The notes: generated by a model not told the origin, from the sequence alone. A DNA stretch of 64,000 bases from Bacteroidota bacterium (GCA_023428695.1 JAEYWY010000034.1:1-64000); one strand, 5' to 3'. Counted from the first letter of the stretch, positions 16,847-26,379 are shown. Program-made: numbers and translations.

Positions 16847-17490
16847 TGCCTGTCATCTTCAATTACACATTGACAATACCCTCTCAGGAAATCAGACCGC
16901 TGATACTGGTTTTGATGTTGTTTTTCGGTGTCTGCGGGCCACCCGATAAGTCTCGTGATTTCCACGCCTCCACATCCGGATTTGACTGCGGGAAAATCCA
17001 AAAAGAGTTTGGCAAAAAACTAAAAGCGATAACCTGTGACAAAGACGCTGACGATAGGTTGGTGACGGATGACGTGTATGATACCTACCTGAGAAAAATC
17101 AGCGAATTTTCTACACGTAACCAATATGTAGATCACTACTTCCATTCAGTTCCTGACATTGCGACTGAAAAGTGCCTTGTCGTTATAAAAAGCGTTGGCA
17201 AACATGACCTTTATTCCTATTCATACAAACTTGTGGAACTGGGATCAGATCCTAAGGTGCTTCTTGAGGTTGCATTATGTGAAGACTATCCCGACGGCCG
17301 GAAGCGAATTAGTTCAATATTCCTGGATGACCATTCGTTGAGGAAAACGAAAGTCACAGAGTCCATCGGAGAATACGACAAAAAGTCCGATAGCTACCAA
17401 ACCGTTGTCGATTCGGTGGTCTTTACGTTTCGCCTGCAACGTGATGCGTTCATATTAATAAATTCTGATTCTGTCAGGATGATCAAATGA
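16843..17490 (+). CDS. Putative lipoprotein, unknown function
   Basis: 215 residues. A hydrophobic stretch 'PLILVLMLFFGVCG' ends with a lipobox-like cysteine. The start may be 16843 (overlapping the DUF2695 stop) or the internal ATG at 16915. The mature part contains 'CLVVIKSVGKHDLYSYSYKLVE' and 'SSIFLDDHSLRKTKV', a beta-rich pattern without catalytic motifs. No family recognised. Confidence 0.5.
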   Translation: MMPVIFNYTLTIPSQEIRPLILVLMLFFGVCGPPDKSRDFHASTSGFDCGKIQKEFGKKLKAITCDKDADDRLVTDDVYDTYLRKISEFSTRNQYVDHYFHSVPDIATEKCLVVIKSVGKHDLYSYSYKLVELGSDPKVLLEVALCEDYPDGRKRISSIFLDDHSLRKTKVTESIGEYDKKSDSYQTVVDSVVFTFRLQRDAFILINSDSVRMIK

Positions 17491-17660
17491 CGACAGCCTA
17501 CCGTAGTTGCGTGCTGATTCAATTAGGCCTGAAGCTGCGGGTATTAATGCACTTTTATTGGGAGAGACATAGAAAATTGGGATATTGTAGTCTGCGTTGC
17601 TGCGACCTTGTAAACTGTCGTGGGGTGAGTCGGGAAATTTGATAACCAAAGAAGGTCTGT

Positions 17661-19031
17661 ATGGTAAGATCGTCGTCTGAGGTTTTGGCGTGGAGTATGC
17701 CGAAAATGGTCGCGTTTCGCTTCGCATTTATCTTCTTCATTCTCTTTATCATATTCCTCGACTGGTCTGTCAATCCTTTCTTACCCTGGTTCTACTACGA
17801 AGGTGGTCACGCGGAGTTCCTGGATGCTACTATAGCATGGGTGGGCAAAAACATCTTTAATGTCTCCTACACGATCATATCACCCTACGACGCCCAGCAT
17901 GACGACCGAACATACATCTACCTGCTTTACTTTACGATGGGGGCAGTTGCATTGCTGGGGACTATCATCTGGACTGTGTCTGACCGGGGGCGTGAAAACT
18001 ATGAAGTGCTGTATTATTGGCTGACGGTCATAGTACGCTATTACCTGGCGTTCACGCTTTTCCTTTTTGCGCTGGAAAAGTTTTTCAAGATGCAGTTTCC
18101 AGACCTCGGATATTATGTGCTCTCGGAACCCGTCGGTAATCTGTCACCGATGAGTCTGGCGTGGGCGTTCTTTGGATACTCGTATAGCTACAACGTGTTT
18201 ATTGGTATTGCTGAAAGCGCTGCGTTGCTTCTGCTTTTTCGCAGAACCACAACCCTGGGGGCATTGGTTACGCTGGCTACGCTGGCCAATGTTATGGTGG
18301 TTAATTACAGCTACGATGTTCATGCCAAGATGTACCCAACGGCGTTGTTTATCATGACCTTGTTTCTGCTGCTGCCTCAATTGGGTAGATTGTTCTGGTT
18401 TTTCCTTACCAGTCAACCCACATCGTTGCAAGTCATGGACGTGCCGTTGTTCGAAAAGCGGTGGATGAACGTTTCAAAGCTGGTCGTCAAAGTTTGTCTG
18501 ATTGGATACGTCATCATTTTCTCGGTGAAAGACTACGTTGGATATATGCAACGGCGTGACTCCGGGGAAAGGAGTAAAGCACAATCAGGCCTGCCCGGTG
18601 TTTATGACGTTAATACTTTTGTTGTTGATACCGATACATTGTCAAATGAAGACCAGCTTCGCTGGCGCGAGATAATAATCGGTGGCGCGCTGGAGAGAGT
18701 CCGTCTTAAGGGCGATAGTGTTGTCTATGCGGATGTGTCGCTGAGCACAAGGGAAATCCTTGTTTATGGAGACCGCCTTGAGCTCGCCACAAATGAACAG
18801 GAGGTATACAATGACCTGGGCCTGACAGAAAGCACGTATATGAACATGGATTCCGTTTTGGTTGCGCGACAAATAAAAAGCAGATTTCATTTTGCGTTAA
18901 CTGATGGAGCGACGCTTCAGTTGAAGGGAAAGGTCAACGGTGATTCTGTTTTCATCACGGCAAAAAGGCGGCCCATGAAGGTTGAGGATTTCAGATTGAT
19001 GAAGGCGCGTTTTCATTGGATAACGGAGTAG
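17661..19031 (+). CDS. DoxX-like polytopic membrane protein
   Basis: 456 residues with about seven hydrophobic segments in the first 300 ('FAFIFFILFIIFLDW', 'LLYFTMGAVALLGTIIW', 'YYLAFTLFLFALEKFFK', 'MSLAWAFFGYSYSYNVFIGIAES', in parts). The four-helix part with 'FALEKFFKMQFP' and 'GIAESAALLLLF' resembles DoxX/MauE-type proteins, which interact with redox partners. A soluble beta-rich C-terminal domain of about 150 residues follows ('LATNEQEVYNDLGL', 'LQLKGKVNGDSVFI'). Bacteroidota homologues are usually annotated as hypothetical or DoxX-like; the exact role is unknown. Confidence 0.6.
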   Translation: MVRSSSEVLAWSMPKMVAFRFAFIFFILFIIFLDWSVNPFLPWFYYEGGHAEFLDATIAWVGKNIFNVSYTIISPYDAQHDDRTYIYLLYFTMGAVALLGTIIWTVSDRGRENYEVLYYWLTVIVRYYLAFTLFLFALEKFFKMQFPDLGYYVLSEPVGNLSPMSLAWAFFGYSYSYNVFIGIAESAALLLLFRRTTTLGALVTLATLANVMVVNYSYDVHAKMYPTALFIMTLFLLLPQLGRLFWFFLTSQPTSLQVMDVPLFEKRWMNVSKLVVKVCLIGYVIIFSVKDYVGYMQRRDSGERSKAQSGLPGVYDVNTFVVDTDTLSNEDQLRWREIIIGGALERVRLKGDSVVYADVSLSTREILVYGDRLELATNEQEVYNDLGLTESTYMNMDSVLVARQIKSRFHFALTDGATLQLKGKVNGDSVFITAKRRPMKVEDFRLMKARFHWITE

Positions 19032-19108
19032 AGATCGCGTGGAAGGGCTTAATTGGGTCTCCACGTATTCAATGATGACGTTCTCTTAGTTCATGGTCTA
19101 CCGCAGTC

Positions 19109-19263
19109 ACAAGCTTCGGGCTGCAAGCTGCACGTTTGCGTGGTCCTGATTAGACGTTTTCGGATCTGCAAGAACGAGATCCTTTTTCACCGCAATGACG
19201 CAATGACGCCAGGAGCGCAAGGAAGAAAATAGATTCTGGCAGCTGGCTTCTGGCAACTGGCCC
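19109..19263. repeat. Cluster of interspersed repeats (families C and A)
   Basis: Family C words at 19109-19133 and 19232-19263 (CTGGCAGCTGGCTTCTGG) flank a reverse-oriented family A copy at 19183-19225. The 460 bases from 19032 to 19491 hold nothing else I recognise. Confidence 0.55.
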
Positions 19264-19491
19264 GCAATCGATCCGTCACCCTGACTTGTACACCCACGAA
19301 GTCCTGGACACGCGGGTTCAGGGTTGTGTTCATCGTGAATCGGTTGAGCGCTGTGGAAGGATCGCGCATTCGAAGTCGACTCGTTCAACTAGCGTACGCG
19401 AAGGATGAAAAGGGTGAAGAAGGAAGGCGCGGACGGGTACAAAGTAGAAAACGGCGAACCAGGGCTTCGCGCTAAAGTGAAATCTTCAGAT

Positions 19492-19881
19492 ATGAGACTC
19501 CAAAAACTCAGTCCAATCCTCTGGACAAAAGACCTAAAGGAAACAATTCGGTTTTACGAAGACGTACTGGGTTTCGCCGGCCGCAGCAACCTCCCAAATT
19601 TTGTGTCGCTGACCAGGGGTGAAGTGGAGATCATGTTTGTCGTTCCGCAGGACGAACCCGGGGAATGCAAAGATCCCGATAACAGGGAGGAGTTCTTTCC
19701 CAAACCCCTGTTAACCGGCAGTCTGTTTATCCTGACTGATCGTGTCGACGAGCTTTGGGAATCTGTGAGGGACAGAGCAACAATCAAAGACGCGATTGCA
19801 GATCGTGAGTATTTGATGCGGGACTTCTCAATACTCGACAACAATGGTTATGAACTGGTTTTTGGCCAGGATATTAGTTGA
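19492..19881 (+). CDS. VOC family protein (glyoxalase/bleomycin-resistance fold)
   Basis: 129 residues: 'KLSPILWTKDLKETIRFYEDVLGF', 'VSLTRGEVEIMFV', 'SLFILTDRVDELWESV', 'MRDFSILDNNGYELVFGQ'. The final glutamate (YELVF) is in the usual metal-ligand position. A longer frame from 19405 adds only low-quality basic residues from repeat-derived DNA, so 19492 is preferred. Catalyses or binds an unknown small molecule. Confidence 0.82.
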   Translation: MRLQKLSPILWTKDLKETIRFYEDVLGFAGRSNLPNFVSLTRGEVEIMFVVPQDEPGECKDPDNREEFFPKPLLTGSLFILTDRVDELWESVRDRATIKDAIADREYLMRDFSILDNNGYELVFGQDIS

Positions 19882-20182
19882 AAGTCAGCTTGTGATTTGG
19901 CTTACTGAATTCATTAGTTTTGTGCTGATGGCCCAATTCAGCGAATCAAAGAGTGGATACGAAGAGAGTTGAACTAATAAAATTGAATTTTGAATAGGCG
20001 TCGAACTGGACTCCCGACTAAAGCATCTAAACGTTAGCAGTGCGAAGGTATTCTCCTCATAAACGTTCCAACACTGATGCAGATTAGCGTTATCTGCAAC
20101 AACTCATCGCCAAAAGCATACGTCTGACATCAAGCGAGCTGCGGGATTGCGTAAATTCAAAGTTTTTACAAATCCCGTTCGC
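19882..20182. other. Intergenic with a small palindrome
   Basis: No gene seen. A perfect 7-base inverted pair TGCAGAT/ATCTGCA (20078-20084 and 20092-20098, 7-base centre) lies about 85 bases upstream of the kelch lipoprotein gene. It could be an operator or a weak hairpin. Confidence 0.35.
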
Positions 20183-21142
20183 ATGAACACAAAACAATTT
20201 TGGTCCCTTATTTTTTCGGTTACACTTGTCATTGGCGCGCTTTCTTGCAGTGACGACGAGGAAGAGCCTGCATGTGACACGTTCTCATCTGCTGATTCAG
20301 TTTGCTTCTGTACAAAGCACCCTGACGATATCGCCTGCGTAAAGGTGCCCACCGCATTTTCAATCGGGTTGCACACCGAAGAAACGGTTACGCTTACTCC
20401 GCATTCAATAAACGGCACAGTTTGGTGTAAAGGCTTTGCCATTGGTAGTTCGATTTATGTAATCGATCGCCAATCCGATTCTCCACACGCCTTCTGGACA
20501 CTCGACCTCGAAGGTACAGACGCATGGGAACCATTAGAGGCTTTCCCGGGTACCGGCTACGGTCTTACCGGCTCTGCCAACGGTAAGGGCTATGCGAGCA
20601 GTTATGCCTCAGGCAAGTTTTGGGAGTACGACCCCGGTACGAATGAGTGGACCCCGCTGGATGATCTTCCTTTCAGTCCGGGTGAAACGCATTGGGTGGA
20701 GTATAAAGGAAAGTATTATGTGCCGAACAATTCCGGAATTTATGAGTTCAATCCCACCAACAAGGAGTGGACGAAATTCTCGGAACAAACATCCTCCGGT
20801 TTCGGCGCCCTCTTCCTGCTCGGCGACGACATGTACTGGTGGAACATCAACGACGACTACATGAGTCACTTCAACTTCGTCACAAAAGATTACGAACAAC
20901 ACGATCTGCCCGAAGGTTTTAATAAAGCCGTGACCTACAGCAGTCCGTTTGTGCTGGGCAACGTCGCTTACGTGGTTCATGGCAACACGTTGTGGATCCT
21001 GAACAAAGGTACAAACACCTGGGCCGCCGACGACGACATCATAACCTCGGGCACCAGCTATCCCGACGATGTCTTCGTGGTTGATGGCATGGCTTACATC
21101 GTGGACGATGGGTATGTGAAGGTGTTCCAACCTGGGGATTAA
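20183..21142 (+). CDS. Kelch-repeat lipoprotein
   Basis: 319 residues from the ATG at 20183 with a lipoprotein signal ending LSC. An acidic, cysteine-containing linker follows, then about five kelch-type blades ('GKGYASSYASGKFWEYDPGTNEW', in part; 'GKYYVPNNSGIYEFNPTNKEW', in part; 'GNVAYVVHGNTLWILNKGTNTW', in part). The NxW ending of each blade is clear. Probably a surface beta-propeller for binding; ligand unknown. Confidence 0.8.
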   Translation: MNTKQFWSLIFSVTLVIGALSCSDDEEEPACDTFSSADSVCFCTKHPDDIACVKVPTAFSIGLHTEETVTLTPHSINGTVWCKGFAIGSSIYVIDRQSDSPHAFWTLDLEGTDAWEPLEAFPGTGYGLTGSANGKGYASSYASGKFWEYDPGTNEWTPLDDLPFSPGETHWVEYKGKYYVPNNSGIYEFNPTNKEWTKFSEQTSSGFGALFLLGDDMYWWNINDDYMSHFNFVTKDYEQHDLPEGFNKAVTYSSPFVLGNVAYVVHGNTLWILNKGTNTWAADDDIITSGTSYPDDVFVVDGMAYIVDDGYVKVFQPGD

Positions 21143-21308
21143 TTTTTCTTGAAAGGTGTGTGTGCTGAATGCAGTTCAACGCAAAGTGGTGTAAGTTCGC
21201 AAAAGTAGGATCGGGCATTTATCCTGGCACACACCCTGGAATTCAGCGGTGGTTTGAATATTATTAGTATTTTAGTCCGAGCGGGCCGACCGCAGCGGAG
21301 GTGTACGT

Positions 21309-22037
21309 GTGCCATCAGTAAATTCAAGCTCTCTGAAATTTCCTTCACTATATTTCTTCCTTGCGATAGTTGGTTTTGTCGCGATACATATCGGTTTTGC
21401 TACAACGTTTTTGGTACCGGTTTCAAATGGTACGTTTAAGGCACCTGTAGGTATTTACATTCATGGAATATTTGCGTTCTGCTGGGTGTTGTTATTCTTA
21501 GTCCAGACTTTTCTGATTCACCGGCAAAACTATCGGGTGCACATGACGCTGGGGGTTGTCGGTGTCGTAATCGCAATTGGAACCGCGGTCTCAATGATAC
21601 CGGCAGCAATGTTTGCTGTTGAAAAGGAGATAAGGTCCGGATTGGGTGAGACCGCAATTTCAGGAATCGTTGGAACGATTACTTCAGGAGTCATTTTCCT
21701 GGCACTTGCGTTGTCAGGCATCTTGTTCCGGAAGAGACCAGACATACACAAACGTCTTTTGTTGCTGTCGACGATCATCGTTCTATGGCCCGCGTGGTTT
21801 CGTTTCAGACACTATTTCCCTTCAATAGATCGCCCTGACATTTGGTTCGCTGTCGTTCTCGCAGATAGCCTGATTGTCATTACGTGGATATGGGAACTGG
21901 TTTCATTTGGTAAAGTGCACAGGGTGTTCATATTCGGCGGACTTTTCATCATAGCCGAACATACCTTCGAAGTAATGATGTTCGACTCAGCAAATTGGAG
22001 AATCGTCGCGAATTTTATTTATGGTATGTTGAATTGA
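21309..22037 (+). CDS. Six-helix membrane protein, unknown function
   Basis: 242 residues starting at a GTG. About six membrane helices ('YFFLAIVGFVAIHIGFATTF', 'IHGIFAFCWVLLFLVQTFL', 'MTLGVVGVVIAIGTAVSM' and others). Histidines in the second and third helices ('YIHGIF', 'RVHMTLG') and 'RPDIHKRLLLLSTI' resemble cytochrome b561-like or DUF2306-like proteins, so heme binding is possible. Not enough is seen to name it. Confidence 0.65.
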   Translation: MPSVNSSSLKFPSLYFFLAIVGFVAIHIGFATTFLVPVSNGTFKAPVGIYIHGIFAFCWVLLFLVQTFLIHRQNYRVHMTLGVVGVVIAIGTAVSMIPAAMFAVEKEIRSGLGETAISGIVGTITSGVIFLALALSGILFRKRPDIHKRLLLLSTIIVLWPAWFRFRHYFPSIDRPDIWFAVVLADSLIVITWIWELVSFGKVHRVFIFGGLFIIAEHTFEVMMFDSANWRIVANFIYGMLN

Positions 22038-22246
22038 TCGCTGTATTTTCGTTGCGCTTTCCGTGTGCTGTGAAAAACGCGCATCGCTACATTCTATGAT
22101 TTCTCCGATTTCCTGCTTAAATTTTGGATACCGATAGTTCGGCATTTTCCGTGTTACCCTGCGGTCCTGCTTCCCCGCGTTGGTATATACTAGCCACTGA
22201 AAGGACAAAGACGGCAGCAACGCGCAATGCCCAACATAATAAACCC

Positions 22247-23470
22247 ATGAAACGCGCCCTTCAAATCGGGATCATCGCTGTACTGTGTACCCTCGTGTCG
22301 GGATGTAGCAGCCAGGCCCAGCAAGGAGACAAATCTGCTGGCAAGAAGCAATCCGTAGGCGGGGAATTCGAGAACAGCGAATTCACATACTACGGCATCC
22401 CAAAAACCATCAGCGCAATAGACACCAGTGCAGGCTGGAAACTGGACGGACAAAAGATTCTCCTTACAGGTGTCGTTTATCAGCGCAACGGAAAGACACC
22501 TGCACCCGACGTACTGTTGTATTATTACCAAACCAATACCGATGGAAGATACTTACACAAGCCCGACGAAAGCAGGAGCATGCCTCCAAACGAACTGGGC
22601 CAAACGCACGGTCACATCCGTGGTTGGGTAAAGACCGACAAGGAGGGAAAGTATTTCATCTACACCGTCCGGCCTGCACCATATCCTTCGAATGACGAAC
22701 CGGCGCACGTACACGTCACCGTCAAAGAACCCAATGATCTTAATGAATACTACATTGATGACTTCATTTTTGACGACGACAGGATATTGAATCTAACCCG
22801 TAGGAAGAAAATGGATAATCGAGGTGGTAGCGGTGTGTTGAGGTTGGTCAAAAAAGACGATCTCCATGTTGGTGAGCGGAATATTATTCTTGGCTTAAAT
22901 ATTCCGGACTATCCCGCTGAGGTGACAAGCGAAGTCAGGTCGGGACGTGATGTTGGTGAGGATGTTTTTTCCTTTGGTCCTTATCATGCCTGGGGTCCTG
23001 ACAAAGGAACGAGAACCTGTCCGATCTGTAAATACGGCTGGTATCATGGCGTGCTTTACTTCGTTGGTAACAATCCCGACTGGGACGACATAAAATCATG
23101 GCTGACATTTCTTGAAGGCGAAAGCCGGAGACGTGAGAAGTATTTGAAGGTGTATTTTGTATATGGCAATGAGAACGGATACAACAAAGCTGCAAGAGAA
23201 AGTGAGTTGGCCAAACTTGGAAAGGAACTGCAACTGCAAAAGGTTGCGTTGACTTTTGTTCCGTCGTTATCTGACTCTGAATCTGAGGTTGATTTGAATG
23301 AAGTCAATCCGAACGTTGAAAACACATTCCTCGTCTATAAGCGCAGTGTGATCGTAGAAAAATTCATCAATTTCAAAGCTAACGATGAAAACTTCCGACT
23401 GTTGAGCGCGCGTCTTGACGAGACTGTGAATGAATACTTTGACTTGCCACAGATCGGCGCGGAGCGGTGA
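22247..23470 (+). CDS. Intradiol dioxygenase-like domain fused to thioredoxin-like domain, lipoprotein
   Basis: 407 residues from the ATG at 22247. A lipobox ends at Cys20. Residues ~65-160 have the intradiol ring-cleavage dioxygenase pattern with all four Fe(III) ligands: Tyr102 (GRYLHK), Tyr146 (APYP), His154 and His156 (PAHVHV). The arginine before PAH in protocatechuate dioxygenase is a glutamate here. Residues ~235-400 look thioredoxin-like, with CPIC at 258-261 and 'YHGVLYFVGNNPDWDDI'. An envelope-anchored fusion of these folds is unusual. It might oxidise a catechol or only use the fold for binding; substrate unknown. Confidence 0.75.
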   Translation: MKRALQIGIIAVLCTLVSGCSSQAQQGDKSAGKKQSVGGEFENSEFTYYGIPKTISAIDTSAGWKLDGQKILLTGVVYQRNGKTPAPDVLLYYYQTNTDGRYLHKPDESRSMPPNELGQTHGHIRGWVKTDKEGKYFIYTVRPAPYPSNDEPAHVHVTVKEPNDLNEYYIDDFIFDDDRILNLTRRKKMDNRGGSGVLRLVKKDDLHVGERNIILGLNIPDYPAEVTSEVRSGRDVGEDVFSFGPYHAWGPDKGTRTCPICKYGWYHGVLYFVGNNPDWDDIKSWLTFLEGESRRREKYLKVYFVYGNENGYNKAARESELAKLGKELQLQKVALTFVPSLSDSESEVDLNEVNPNVENTFLVYKRSVIVEKFINFKANDENFRLLSARLDETVNEYFDLPQIGAER

Positions 23471-23504
23471 GGAAAATTCGTTGCGACTAATTTATTTTTG
23501 CAAG

Positions 23505-23899
23505 ATGACTGAACTCGATTTTCACGAAGAAATCAAAAGATACTTATCAGACTTGAAGATCGAAGGTCCGCCGGGTATGAAAGCGGAGTTCTATTGCGAT
23601 TTGCAGCCCGGAATGGTTTCCTATGGCGGCCACTTCATACTGGCAGACAATCAACCCATCCCAATAGACATAAGAAAAAAAGGCAAGCATGCGAATTCAG
23701 TCTTTGCCGACAAGGTGAGATCCTTTCACCGACAAAGTACAGACGGCGGACTTAACAAATGGAACCCTTTTTCAGGATTGATGAGCACGGTGATATAACA
23801 GGGGAATTCACCTGGGATGAAGCGTGGGAGCAGGCCGACGAAGATGCATCGCATGCAGAGCCGGATTCTGTCAGGCAGAAGTGGTATTGGGAGGAGTAG
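23505..23899 (+). pseudogene. Immunity-like small protein, split by a frameshift
   Basis: The first frame (23505-23798, 97 residues) gives 'MTELDFHEEIKRYLSDLKI' and then 'FADKVRSFHRQSTDGGLNKW'. It then degrades to 'PFSGLMSTVI' and stops. Adding one T to the T5 run at 23768-23772 continues it as 'NPFFRIDEHGDITGEFTWDE' to a stop at 23897-23899. The joined 130-residue protein resembles YezG/DUF600-type immunity proteins, which end in a W…F.I…G…F.WD pattern. The second part also exists as a 46-codon frame from an ATG at 23759. No toxin gene is visible nearby. Confidence 0.55.
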
Positions 23900-24041
23900 A
23901 TATGAGGCCTATGTTGTTGGAAATCAATCTACCCGAAGAATTAACAGAAAATTCTTAGATTGGATGTCGTATCAGGCTTGCTAAAAAGCAGTGAACCGAT
24001 GCAGGTTATTCACTAACGTTGACAGTAAATAGAATTCTTTA

Positions 24042-24679
24042 ATGCGGGTTTTTATCATCATACTTCTTGCGATGATCGTGACAAAAACTCATGGGCAGGT
24101 GCCGCTCGGGATTGGTCTCGCAAAGGTCGAATTTAACGACAAGACAGTTTTAAACTTCTATAGTAAGCCCGATGAAGCCTCGTTCGTGAAAGGAATCGAG
24201 TTTTTCACCGACGACAAAATCAACGCGTGGAACATAAGAAACCTGGATAAGGTGAAGTCCTGGCTGAAACCGCAGGAACTCTGGCTTGACTATTCCCGGT
24301 TCGTTTTCAGATGTAAAATAAGAGAAAACGGTTGGCTGGAAGTGATCATCAATAACGGGGATGGGCAAACTTTCTGGATTAAGGAAAGCCAAAACATAAT
24401 GTTTCTGGGTTGGGAAGATTATTTTAAAGGGATGTTTGCTGTACATCGGTCGGGGGCAATCCGAAACAAAAAATCAAAAGCGCTCCTTCTGACAGTGCTT
24501 CTGAAATCAATTACAGTGGAGAGGATTGCTTCCAGGTGCGGGCTGTGAACGGTGAGTGGATGGAAATATTTACACCTGACCATTGTGATGCGAATGGAAA
24601 TACCACCGAAATCAGATCAGGTTGGATACAATGGAAACGCAATGACGTATTGTTGATCGAATGTTATCCTACGAGTTAA
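24042..24679 (+). pseudogene. Secreted SH3-like repeat protein, frameshifted
   Basis: The first frame (24042-24548) has a signal peptide (…VTKTHGQ) and a beta-rich domain ('VLNFYSKPDEASFVKGIEFF', 'ENGWLEVIINNGDGQTFWIK'). After 'FAVHRSG' it loses sense. Adding one G to the G5 run at 24452-24456 restores a frame through 'DCFQVRAVNGEWMEIFTP' and 'GWIQWKRNDVLLIECYPTS' to a stop at 24677-24679. The two halves look like two SH3-type modules. Either a one-base assembly error or a recent mutation. Confidence 0.65.
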
Positions 24680-24748
24680 TGCAACGCGGGATTGGTACTG
24701 GAATGATTACGCCATATAGCGCGCGCGAGGCTCTTTGATTAAGATGAA

Positions 24749-25672
24749 ATGAATTTTAGATACAAATTAAAATACTATAAAGGGGAGGGCGGCGAATACA
24801 CCAGCGAGTCACCTTGTGACAAGGCTGCGATCAAGAGCATAATTCGTGAGCTCTGGGTCGGAGATGATCTTCCGCGCGGATTGGAGTTGATCGTTGTCTC
24901 TGGTGCGGATGGGCACGCGATCATGCTTGAGCATTCCGGTAAGGAAGTATTTGAAGTTTATTTTCTACAACCCGGCCGTACATATCTTTTCCATAAAAAG
25001 AGCCGGATTGCATTGATACATAACACCCTTTCCGCTTTTATGGACGCAGATTATGCGTGGTTGGAAGAAAATTTGAACAGGAGGGAAGACGAAAACCGGA
25101 TGATAAGAGACTTAATTCTAACCAAAGACTTCTTGTATGAAGTCACACGTGAGCGCGTTCGAAGCGAATTCTTTTTGACGCTCTTTTTTGCAATACTTCA
25201 CGGACTCCTTTGTTTATTTCTTTTGCTGCTGGTAATTTTTGTTCGCCCGTTTGAAATCGAAATGATCGCTATTTTACTCTTTATTGTGGTATTTCCAGCG
25301 CTGTTGTGGCTACCAGGGTTGTTCATCCACCGTGAATACTTCAGGGAAAATAGTGATCTTAAAGTCAGTGTGTCAAAGGGTAACGACATCATCACAGTGG
25401 AAAGAGATGGAGTAGTGACTGAACTAAGCAAGAAGGACATAGTCACCCTGACGGTTGTCAGGAATCCGTGGCACCGCCTACCATGGTCTGACTACGGATA
25501 CTCAGAGATCAGATTCAGGAATGGCTACATCTTGAATCTGACGAACCTGATCATTGATCAGTATTTAATGGTGACCAAATTTGCTGGTATCGATTTACAG
25601 GAAAAAGGGCGGCTATACCCGGAAATAATTGTCAGTACCTCAAAAGGTTCACCAACAGAAAGTAACACATGA
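24749..25672 (+). CDS. Membrane protein with PH-like C-terminal domain
   Basis: 307 residues. A soluble N-terminal domain of ~130 residues is followed by two membrane helices ('FFLTLFFAILHGLLCLFLLL', 'MIAILLFIVVFPALLWLPGLF') and a C-terminal beta domain ('VSVSKGNDIITVERDGV', 'IRFRNGYILNLTNLII'). The last part resembles bacterial PH-like domains next to paired helices. Its stop overlaps the next gene (ATGA). Function unknown. Confidence 0.6.
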   Translation: MNFRYKLKYYKGEGGEYTSESPCDKAAIKSIIRELWVGDDLPRGLELIVVSGADGHAIMLEHSGKEVFEVYFLQPGRTYLFHKKSRIALIHNTLSAFMDADYAWLEENLNRREDENRMIRDLILTKDFLYEVTRERVRSEFFLTLFFAILHGLLCLFLLLLVIFVRPFEIEMIAILLFIVVFPALLWLPGLFIHREYFRENSDLKVSVSKGNDIITVERDGVVTELSKKDIVTLTVVRNPWHRLPWSDYGYSEIRFRNGYILNLTNLIIDQYLMVTKFAGIDLQEKGRLYPEIIVSTSKGSPTESNT

Positions 25673-26379
25673 CAAGATACCTGATAATAATAATCACATC
25701 TATCAGCATCGGTTGCGGCAGTAGAGAGTCAATAATCACAATCGTTGATATCGGCAAGTCAGACAGACAAGGAATCGCTCAAATACTCGTGGCTACTAAC
25801 AAACACTCCCCAAAAGTAGTCGGTCTCGACTTCCTGCTCTCCACCGATAGTCTAGATAAAGACCAGCAGTTGGTCCGGATATTGTCGGAGATGAAAAATG
25901 TCGTCGAAGCTGCGGCGCTACATAAGAATGACTCGTCAATGCCGGACACGTGGAACAGTCTGGAGCGGTATCATGAAAAGTTTCGATTTGGCGAGTATGC
26001 ATTTTCAAATATCACAATCACGGAAGATTCAGTGATTGTGGATGAACTGCCGATGCGGCAATTTTACAAAAATGAACCGGTCTACGCGTTCTGTTATATG
26101 GTGGCCAGAATGTATGATGAGAAACAGATTGGCAGGCGATATAATAACTTTGAAGATGATATCACCTTTCCCCGGGGAACAATTGACCGCCATTTCAAAA
26201 TTATTCGCGCTGGTGACCTCCTGGCCGGAGATTTCGATCCGAAAGATATCGATGGCAAAATTGTATTGATGGGTTACGTTGGGCGTGATGAAGACTCTTT
26301 GTACCTTAACAGATGGAAGACCAAAAAGATCAGCGGTGTGGAAATTCATGCAAGTTTTGTAAGGGCAATCCTGGATTAA
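25669..26379 (+). CDS. Lipoprotein with a stand-alone CHASE2-like domain
   Basis: 236 residues: short lipoprotein signal ending IGC, then a domain with the CHASE2 landmarks in order: 'KVVGLDFLLSTDSLDKDQQL', 'FCYMVARMYD', 'AGDLLAGDFDPKDIDGKIVL', 'MGYVGRDEDSLYLNRW' and 'SGVEIHASFVRAILD'. CHASE2 is normally the extracellular sensor of a kinase or cyclase. Here no membrane helix or output domain follows. It may be a detached sensor or scaffold working with the membrane protein upstream, to which it is coupled. Confidence 0.72.
   Translation: MTRYLIIIITSISIGCGSRESIITIVDIGKSDRQGIAQILVATNKHSPKVVGLDFLLSTDSLDKDQQLVRILSEMKNVVEAAALHKNDSSMPDTWNSLERYHEKFRFGEYAFSNITITEDSVIVDELPMRQFYKNEPVYAFCYMVARMYDEKQIGRRYNNFEDDITFPRGTIDRHFKIIRAGDLLAGDFDPKDIDGKIVLMGYVGRDEDSLYLNRWKTKKISGVEIHASFVRAILD

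Noticed and set aside
19405..19491. Upstream extension of the VOC gene at 19492
   Set aside because: The extra residues are basic, low-quality, and lie next to repeat DNA; the VOC fold begins at the inner ATG.
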